From an uncultured Collinsella sp. (GTDB lineage: Bacteria; Actinomycetota; Coriobacteriia; Coriobacteriales; Coriobacteriaceae): a stretch of DNA of 9,880 bases. The notes beneath the pieces were generated by a model. That model did not search any database, was not told the DNA's origin, and saw only the letters and a list, made by a program, of their open reading frames with translations. The stretch spans positions 1 through 9,880 of the forward strand of contig CAUAEH010000060.1 in the NCBI GenBank assembly GCA_958427975.1, written 5' to 3'. Positions 4,864 to 9,880 of this stretch are shown one piece after another. The translations under genes were made by a program, and so were the position numbers. Numbering within the stretch: the stretch's first letter is position 1; each line of letters opens with the position of its first letter.

Positions 4864-6030
4864 ATGTTCGAGAAGAGTGTCGAGGAGCTCACCGAGCTCG
4901 GCGCCCAGATCACCACGGCCGAGATTGCTCAGCAGCCCGAGCTTTGGCGTGATACGCTCAACATCTACCGCGAGAACAAGGAGGCCATCGAGGCCTTTCT
5001 GGCCGAGGCTCGCGCTATGGGCGAGGGTCGTCTGTCCGTTGTCTTCACCGGTGCCGGTACGTCCGACTACGTTGGCGATACCTGCGCCCCGTACCTGCGT
5101 CACGCTGGCAACACTGATCTCTACGACTTTAAGCCCATCGCCACGACCGACATCGTGAGCGCCCCGCGCGACTTCCTGCGCGCCGAGGACCCCACGCTCG
5201 TGGTTTCCTTTGCCCGCTCTGGCAACAGCCCCGAGAGCCTTGCCGCCGTTGCCGTTGCCAAGGAGCTCGTCCACAACGTCAAGTTCCTCAACATCACCTG
5301 CGCTCCCGAGGGCAAGCTCGCCGTCGAGTCTGCCGATGATCCCAACGCGCTGACGCTGCTCATTCCGCGCGCCAACGACAAGGGCTTCGCCATGACCGGT
5401 TCTTATTCCTGCATGACCCTGCTCTCCACCCTTATTTTCGACACTGCCTCTGACGAGCAGAAGGCCGAGTGGGTCGAGACGATTGCCAAGATGGGCGAGG
5501 AGGTCATCTCCCGTGAGCCCGAGATCGCCGATTACCTGGCTGGCGACTTTAACCGCGTGACCTACTTGGGTTCTGGCTCCTTCGGTGGCCTTGCCCAGGA
5601 GAGCCAGCTCAAGATTCTCGAGCTCGCTCACGGTCTGGTCGCTACTTCCTACGACACCTCCATGGGCTATCGTCACGGACCTAAGTCCTTCGTCGACGAT
5701 AAGACGCTCGTCTTCGTGTTCGTCAACAACGACGCCTACACCCGTCAGTACGACATCGACATCCTCAACGAGATCGGTGGCGACGAGATCGCTCAGCACA
5801 CCATCGCCGTTCAGCAGGAAGGTGCCACCGTCTACGAGGGTGAGTCCTTCACCTTTAAGGGCTACGAGGCACTTCCCGAGGGCTACCTTGCACTGCCGTT
5901 CGTGATGTTTGCTCAGGCTATCAGCCTGCTCAACTCCGTGCGCGTGGGCAACACGCCCGATACGCCGAGCCCCACCGGCACGGTCAACCGCGTGGTTAAG
6001 GGCGTGACGATTCACCCCTTCACCGCTTAA
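4864..6030 (+). CDS. agaS: Galactosamine-6-phosphate deaminase/isomerase AgaS (SIS domain)
   Basis: A 388-residue protein, matching AgaS of E. coli (about 384). It converts galactosamine-6-P to tagatose-6-P plus ammonia in the cytoplasm. Two SIS sugar-phosphate isomerase domains are visible: the first has the phosphosugar loop FTGAGTSDY (61-69) and SFARSGNSPES (115-125); the second has GSGSFGG and the conserved YRHGPKSF (269-276, H271), a catalytic-region motif in AgaS and related GlmS isomerase domains. The start at 4864 has AGAGG 8 nt upstream. It is a single-gene unit with its own promoter, the shared operator and its own terminator. A related SIS protein of other specificity is possible, but the neighbourhood strongly favours AgaS. 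Confidence 0.92.
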   Translation: MFEKSVEELTELGAQITTAEIAQQPELWRDTLNIYRENKEAIEAFLAEARAMGEGRLSVVFTGAGTSDYVGDTCAPYLRHAGNTDLYDFKPIATTDIVSAPRDFLRAEDPTLVVSFARSGNSPESLAAVAVAKELVHNVKFLNITCAPEGKLAVESADDPNALTLLIPRANDKGFAMTGSYSCMTLLSTLIFDTASDEQKAEWVETIAKMGEEVISREPEIADYLAGDFNRVTYLGSGSFGGLAQESQLKILELAHGLVATSYDTSMGYRHGPKSFVDDKTLVFVFVNNDAYTRQYDIDILNEIGGDEIAQHTIAVQQEGATVYEGESFTFKGYEALPEGYLALPFVMFAQAISLLNSVRVGNTPDTPSPTGTVNRVVKGVTIHPFTA

Positions 6031-6048
6031 TCGCGTCCCCCTGTAAGG

Positions 6049-6090
6049 GCGCCCGTCCGCTCATAACGGCGGGCGGGCGCTTTTTGTTTT
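6049..6090 (+). terminator. Intrinsic terminator after agaS
   Basis: A 12-bp GC-rich stem (6049-6060 with 6069-6080, one G-U pair) with an 8-nt loop is followed by TTTTTGTTTT. It should largely separate agaS from the deacetylase gene. Confidence 0.93.
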
Positions 6091-6100
6091 ACGTGAGCTG

Positions 6101-6115
6101 GGTATAAGCATTACC
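6101..6115 (+). promoter_or_regulatory. Weak candidate promoter and dyad before the deacetylase gene
   Basis: TATAAG (6103-6108) could be a -10 box but has no proper -35. The same stretch forms a short dyad, GGTA (6101-6104) and TACC (6112-6115), with a 7-nt gap, which recalls but does not match the TGGT-N4-ACCA operator. A promoter is expected here because a strong terminator lies just upstream. Confidence 0.25.
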
Positions 6116-6147
6116 ACAGTCAACTGCTTTAGAAGCAAGGAGTGCAT

Positions 6148-7317
6148 ATGAGCACGTACGCAATTAAGGCTGACAAGTTCTTCTTGCCGGCAGGCCCGCA
6201 ACTGGGCGGCTATCTTATGGTCGAGGATGGCGTCTTTGGCGCCTGGCAGGCCGACGAGCCCTCTTGCGAGATTAAGGACTACACGGGATCGTGGATCGCA
6301 CCGGGCATGGTCGATACTCACATCCATGGCTTCTACAACCACTCAACTACCGATAACGATCCCGAGGGCATCGATATCAGCTCGACCGAGCTCGCCCGTC
6401 GCGGTACCACCAGCTGGCTGCCCACGACGTTCACCGATGGCGTCGAGCAGATCAAGGACGCCTGCGCTGCTATCGCCCAGGCCGATGAGGGCCGTGGCCC
6501 CGACTTCTGCGGTGCTCGCATTCAGGGCATCTACCTGGAGGGCCCCTTCTTTACCATGAAGCACGTGGGCGCGCAGAACCCCGCTTATCTTATCGATCCC
6601 TCCGAGGAGGTCTTCGATCAGTGGCAGGAGGCTGCGGGTGGTCGCATCGTTAAGAGCGCCATGGCGGCCGAGCGCGACGGTGCCGCTGCTTATGCGGCTG
6701 CTCTGAACGCAAAGGGTGTAGTGACCAGCATCGGTCACTCCGACGCCACCTACGATGAGTGCATCGCCGCCATCAACGCCGGTGCCAGCTGCTTTACGCA
6801 TACCTATAACGGCCAGCGCGGGCTGCATCACCGTGAGCCCGGTGTCGTGGGTGCCGCCATGTCCACGCCCGAGACCTACGCCGAGATCATCTGTGACGGC
6901 AAGCACGTAAACCCTGCCGCCATCAAGGCACTGCTGCAGGCAAAGGGCTGGCAGCACACGGTGCTCATCACCGACTGCCTGGGTTGTGGCGGCATGCCCG
7001 AGGGCAGCTACACCAGTGGTGGCATGGACGTCATCATGAAGGACAACCTGTGCTGGCTCGCCGACGGCAAGAGCATTGCCGGATCGGTGCTCACGCTTGC
7101 CCAGGGCGTCAAGAACATCGTCGACTGGGGCATCGCAAGCGCCGATGTCGCCATTCGCATGGCAACCGAGGTGCCGGCACGCTCCGCGCACATCGAGGAT
7201 AAGTGCGGCAGCATCATGCCGGGTCGCGACGCCGACTTTGTCGTGTTCGACCATGAGCTCACCCTCGTCGAGACGTATGTTGGCGGCCAGAGCGTCGGCA
7301 ACGCCTTTACCGAGTAG
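6148..7317 (+). CDS. nagA: N-acetylgalactosamine/N-acetylglucosamine-6-phosphate deacetylase (NagA/AgaA family)
   Basis: A 389-residue amidohydrolase that removes acetate from the 6-phosphate of GalNAc or GlcNAc. I use ATG 6148, since AAGGAG (6137-6142) precedes it by 5 nt; a GTG at 6142 would overlap that site. Family landmarks in order: metal-site HIHG (H58, H60), metal ligand E131 in GIYLEGPF, H197 in IGHSDA, H218 in THTYNG and catalytic D276 in ITDCLGCGG. The last two motifs differ from the common THLFNAM and TDAM forms, so it is a diverged branch. Between AgaS and LacC the likely substrate is GalNAc-6-P (AgaA role), though activity on GlcNAc-6-P cannot be excluded. No clear intrinsic terminator faces it; the hairpin downstream points the other way. 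Confidence 0.9.
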   Translation: MSTYAIKADKFFLPAGPQLGGYLMVEDGVFGAWQADEPSCEIKDYTGSWIAPGMVDTHIHGFYNHSTTDNDPEGIDISSTELARRGTTSWLPTTFTDGVEQIKDACAAIAQADEGRGPDFCGARIQGIYLEGPFFTMKHVGAQNPAYLIDPSEEVFDQWQEAAGGRIVKSAMAAERDGAAAYAAALNAKGVVTSIGHSDATYDECIAAINAGASCFTHTYNGQRGLHHREPGVVGAAMSTPETYAEIICDGKHVNPAAIKALLQAKGWQHTVLITDCLGCGGMPEGSYTSGGMDVIMKDNLCWLADGKSIAGSVLTLAQGVKNIVDWGIASADVAIRMATEVPARSAHIEDKCGSIMPGRDADFVVFDHELTLVETYVGGQSVGNAFTE

Positions 7318-7321
7318 CGAT

Positions 7322-7361
7322 AGAAAAAGACGGCGGGCCCGAATCTGCTCGGACCCGCCGT
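7322..7361 (-). terminator. Intrinsic terminator of the flavodoxin-like gene
   Basis: The stem ACGGCGGG/CCCGCCGT (7330-7337 with 7354-7361) is extended inward by CCGA/TCGG (7339-7342 with 7349-7352) after one mismatch. Read on the minus strand it is followed by CTTTTTCT (7322-7329), so it fits the minus-strand gene. On the plus strand no T-run follows, though the hairpin may still help end nagA transcription. Confidence 0.85.
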
Positions 7362-7392
7362 ATGGGTTAAACGCTCAAAAGCACCTTCACAG

Positions 7393-7977
7393 TTACAGCT
7401 TGTTAGCGATCTTCTTTGCCGTGCGCTTGACGCCGGCCACCAGGCCTCCCGCAGGATGCTCCTTCTCGTATGCTAGACGCTTCTCGCGCTTGGCGTACTC
7501 TTCGACGATGATGTCGCCATACTCGTCTTCGATCTTGTCGAAGAAGTCGACGGCGCCCTTAATTTCCTCAGCGGTCGGGTGTCCCTTTTGGACACCGCCG
7601 GCGAGCTTGAACGGCCCCCACGTATCAAAGCCGGGGCAGCCGTAGACGCCCATAAAGATGGCCTGCCTCATGCGGCAGATGCCATCGATATCCTTGCCGT
7701 ACCACTTGTTTTTGCCACCGTAGGTCATAAGGCCAAACACCTTGTCCTGCGGCTGCAGCACGTTCGTGAGCACGCGTGCCATGTCCTTGTCGATCTCGGA
7801 GTAATAGATGCCCGTGGCGACACCGATTAGATGATATTCGTGCAGGTCGGGGTACTCGTTTTTGCCGAGTGACTTCACGTCGAGGGTGTCGATCTCGGGG
7901 TGTGCCTCGACGATGGCGTCCACGAGCTTTTTCGTATTGCCGTGATGGCGCGAGGCGTAGAGGATGATGGTTCGCAT
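7393..7977 (-). CDS. Flavodoxin-like protein
   Basis: A 194-residue minus-strand protein. I choose the ATG at 7977 (MRTIILYASRHHGNT) over an upstream ATG at 8007, because GAAAGG (7985-7990) lies 7 nt before it and the first beta strand of the flavodoxin fold then begins at once. The phosphate-binding loop is SRHHGNTKK, a variant of the usual T-x-T-G-N-T of FMN-binding flavodoxins. LMTYGGKNKWYG and GVYGCPGFDTWGPF are where loops around the flavin would lie. The last 25 or so residues are lysine-rich and may be an extension. An electron-transfer or flavin reductase role is likely, but partner and substrate are unknown. It interrupts the plus-strand sugar genes and may be unrelated to them. Confidence 0.8.
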   Translation of the reverse strand: MRTIILYASRHHGNTKKLVDAIVEAHPEIDTLDVKSLGKNEYPDLHEYHLIGVATGIYYSEIDKDMARVLTNVLQPQDKVFGLMTYGGKNKWYGKDIDGICRMRQAIFMGVYGCPGFDTWGPFKLAGGVQKGHPTAEEIKGAVDFFDKIEDEYGDIIVEEYAKREKRLAYEKEHPAGGLVAGVKRTAKKIANKL

Positions 7978-8133
7978 AAGAAGGCCTTTCAGCTGTAATT
8001 GCATCAATGTCTGTATGGTACCCCGTTACATGGCTGGGATACCGGACGCATCGATGAACGTGCGGGTTTGTCCTTTGGTTAGGGCCGAGACGGGTACTTG
8101 CGAGCAAAAAGCAGTTGTTCGAAAGGATGGGCA

Positions 8134-9015
8134 ATGGAATACGCTCTCTCCAACGATTCGATTTCTATTAAGGTGTCCACGGCTGGTGGTTCGTTTACCT
8201 CGATCGAGGCCGGAGGTCGCGAGTATCTGTGGCAGGGCGATCCCGCCGTGTGGTCCGGCCAGGCACCGATTTGCTTCCCGATTTGCGGAGGCTTGCGCGA
8301 TAACAACGCCATGACGTTTGCCGGGCATCATGTAAAGCTCGCTCGCCATGGGTTTGCGCGCAAACAGGAGTGGAAGCTGCTGAGCCAGAGCGAGAACGAG
8401 CTGGCGATGTGCCTGGCTTCGGAGGATAACGCCGCGCTGCTGAGCGATTATCCGTATCCGTTTAAGCTTGTCGCCCGCTATACGCTCGAGGACGCTGCCG
8501 TGCGCGTTTCCTACGAGGTCACCAACGAGGGAACCGAGGACATGCCGTTCTTTATTGGCGGTCATCCCGGCTTTAGGTGTCCGCTCGATGAGGGCGAGGC
8601 CTATACGGACTACGAGTTGTGCTTTGAGAAAGACGAGGCTGCGGAGCTCTGCACCGCCGTTCCCTCGACTGGATTGATTGACGTGGCAAACCGCTCCAAG
8701 AACCCCATGGTGGGAAAGACGCTGCCCCTGTCGCACGAGCTCTTCGATTTTGCGGAGACCATCTTTGACGTGCTCGAGAGCCGCCAGGTCACGCTTTCTA
8801 AGAAGGGGGAGGACAAGGGCGTTCGCCTGAGCTTTGAGGGCTTCCCGTATCTCATTGTGTGGAGTAAGCCCGAGGGCGATTTTGTGGCAGTTGAGCCTTG
8901 GGGCGGCCTCTCGACCTGCTCCGATGAGGACGACGTACTTGAGCATAAGCGCGGCTGCCTTGTCGCCAAGCCCAAGGAGACCGTAGTTCGCTCGTTCACG
9001 ATTGAGATTCTGTAA
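8134..9015 (+). CDS. Aldose 1-epimerase family protein (LacX-like)
   Basis: A 293-residue galactose-mutarotase-fold protein. ATG 8134 is chosen over an upstream in-frame start at 8098 because AAAGGA (8122-8127) sits 6 nt before it and MEYALSND is the usual family opening. The expected active-site residues are present: H72 in LARHGFAR, H144 in GGHPGF and the likely catalytic E254 in FVAVEPWGG. The pattern resembles LacX, encoded with the tagatose-6-phosphate lac genes of Gram-positive bacteria. It may interconvert anomers of a hexose or hexose phosphate of the GalNAc/tagatose route; the substrate of LacX-type proteins is not well defined. It lies 59 nt upstream of lacC and is probably co-transcribed with it. 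Confidence 0.88.
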   Translation: MEYALSNDSISIKVSTAGGSFTSIEAGGREYLWQGDPAVWSGQAPICFPICGGLRDNNAMTFAGHHVKLARHGFARKQEWKLLSQSENELAMCLASEDNAALLSDYPYPFKLVARYTLEDAAVRVSYEVTNEGTEDMPFFIGGHPGFRCPLDEGEAYTDYELCFEKDEAAELCTAVPSTGLIDVANRSKNPMVGKTLPLSHELFDFAETIFDVLESRQVTLSKKGEDKGVRLSFEGFPYLIVWSKPEGDFVAVEPWGGLSTCSDEDDVLEHKRGCLVAKPKETVVRSFTIEIL

Positions 9016-9037
9016 TTCCGTTTTGTCGACTCGTATC

Positions 9038-9069
9038 GCGAGGCATAAGGAGCCTGCGAGATAAGGAGC
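9038..9069 (+). repeat. Tandem duplication of a ribosome-binding-site segment before lacC
   Basis: GCGAGGCATAAGGAGC (9038-9053) is followed after 2 nt by GCGAGATAAGGAGC (9056-9069), giving two ATAAGGAGC copies (9045-9053 and 9061-9069). Only the second is properly spaced from the lacC start (AAGGAG at 9063-9068, 6 nt before ATG 9075). The first has no start codon after it and could act as a standby ribosome site. Confidence 0.6.
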
Positions 9070-9074
9070 TAAAA

Positions 9075-9880
9075 ATGATCCTCACCGTTACGATGAACCC
9101 GTCTGTCGATACGCGCTATCAGCTCGATGAGCTCATTATCGACGACGTCAACCGTGTGACGCCCGAAAAGACCGCCGGCGGCAAGGGCCTTAACGTGGCC
9201 CGAGTGCTGGGTCAGCTGGGCGACGACGTTGTGGCAACCGGTCTGCTCGGCGGCCACATGGGCGCCTACATGGCTGAGCTCATGGACGCCAACGGTATTA
9301 ACAACGACTTTGTGCCCATCAAGGGCGAGACTCGCATTTGCCTTAACATCCTCCACGCCGGCAATCAGACCGAGCTGCTCGAGAGCGGCCCGACAATTGC
9401 CCCCGAGGAGCTCGATGCCTTTACCGCCAAGTTTACTGAGCTTGCGGGCAAGGCCGATGTCGTCACCATTTCGGGTTCGCTGCCCCGCGGTGTCGAGGCA
9501 GACTACTATGCCAAGATCACGGGCATTGCCGAGAACGCCGGCGCCAAGGTGCTGCTCGATACCTCGGGCGCTTCGCTCGAGGCCGCCCTTAAGTCCGAAA
9601 TTAAACCCGAGCTGGTCAAGCCTAACCTGACCGAGATTAACGGCCTTCTGGGCACGAGCTTTACCACCGACGATGTGGACGAGCTCCGCGCCGTGCTTGC
9701 TTCTGATGCCCGCTTCTCCGATATCCCCTGGGTCGTCGTATCCATGGGCGCTGCCGGCTCCGTTGGCTTCCACAATGGCCGTGCGTTCCGCGCCAAGACT
9801 CCCGATATCCCCGCCGTTAACGCTACGGGCTCTGGCGACTCGACCATTGCCGGCTTCGCACATGCGATAGCTGCTGGCGC
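9075..9880 (+). CDS. lacC: Tagatose-6-phosphate kinase LacC (PfkB family), 3' end cut by the window
   Basis: The first 268 codons of a PfkB-type sugar kinase usually about 310 residues long; the C-terminus is beyond the window. It would phosphorylate tagatose-6-P to tagatose-1,6-bisphosphate. The N-terminus MILTVTMNPSVD, the substrate-side GGKGLNVAR (35-43), VTISGSLPRG, KPNLTEINGLL and the anion-hole and catalytic-base motif TGSGDSTIAG (D255) all follow LacC closely, including GSGDST where FruK-type kinases usually have GAGDS. 1-phosphofructokinase is the alternative but fits less well with AgaS and LacX-like neighbours. The start has AAGGAG 6 nt upstream. The aldolase for its product is not in the window. 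Confidence 0.9.
   Translation, partial: MILTVTMNPSVDTRYQLDELIIDDVNRVTPEKTAGGKGLNVARVLGQLGDDVVATGLLGGHMGAYMAELMDANGINNDFVPIKGETRICLNILHAGNQTELLESGPTIAPEELDAFTAKFTELAGKADVVTISGSLPRGVEADYYAKITGIAENAGAKVLLDTSGASLEAALKSEIKPELVKPNLTEINGLLGTSFTTDDVDELRAVLASDARFSDIPWVVVSMGAAGSVGFHNGRAFRAKTPDIPAVNATGSGDSTIAGFAHAIAAG

Noticed and set aside
4858..6015. Long minus-strand open frame opposite agaS
   Set aside because: It spans almost exactly the agaS gene in reverse, with antisense-type composition; no ribosome site or domain supports it.
6343..7254. Long minus-strand open frame opposite nagA
   Set aside because: A shadow of the deacetylase gene, with no recognisable motifs.
8026..8946. Minus-strand open frame opposite the LacX-like gene
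   Set aside because: It lies against a well-supported gene and would leave no room for the flavodoxin promoter; the composition is antisense-like.
1..9880. CRISPR arrays, tRNA or rRNA genes, insertion sequences, phage genes
   Set aside because: No regularly spaced repeats, tRNA cloverleaf, rRNA-like stretch, transposase or terminal inverted repeats were seen.

Overview
The window looks like a chromosomal stretch from a high-G+C, Gram-positive-type anaerobe. The gene set (mannose-family PTS, GntR/HutC regulator, AgaS, NagA, LacC) and the codon use, rich in G/C at third positions, fit a gut actinobacterium of the Coriobacteriia (Collinsella-like). That placement is an inference from gene style, not from a marker gene. 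The theme is uptake and breakdown of N-acetylgalactosamine (GalNAc), a sugar of mucin O-glycans.

Layout. 1-625 has no gene. It is an AT-richer control region holding several inverted repeats, an extended -10 promoter (471-479), a GntR-type operator (497-509) and a leader whose ribosome-binding site lies in a possible hairpin switch (573-615). 626-3832 is a tight plus-strand operon: PTS EIIA (agaF), a small YajC-like membrane protein, EIIB (agaB), EIIC (agaC) and EIID (agaD, with about 78 extra residues). It ends at a strong terminator (3899-3940). 4018-4749 encodes a GntR/HutC regulator. 4864-6030 encodes AgaS behind its own promoter and a second copy of the same 13-bp operator; a second strong terminator follows (6049-6090). 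6148-7317 encodes a NagA/AgaA-type deacetylase. 7393-7977 (minus strand) encodes a flavodoxin-like protein with its own terminator. 8134-9015 encodes a LacX-like aldose epimerase. 9075 to the window end encodes most of tagatose-6-phosphate kinase (LacC).

How it works together (inference from families): the PTS imports GalNAc as GalNAc-6-P; the deacetylase gives galactosamine-6-P; AgaS deaminates and isomerises it to tagatose-6-P; LacC makes tagatose-1,6-bisphosphate. The aldolase needed to finish is not in view and may lie just downstream. The 13-bp sequence shared by the PTS and agaS promoters (TGGT-N4-ACCA core) makes the GntR protein at 4018 the likely local repressor.

The pathway itself is known. 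The less ordinary items are the enlarged EIID, the YajC-like gene inside the PTS operon, the SD-masking alternative hairpins in the leader, and the cluster of CGGT/ACCG dyads far upstream that the GntR operator does not explain.
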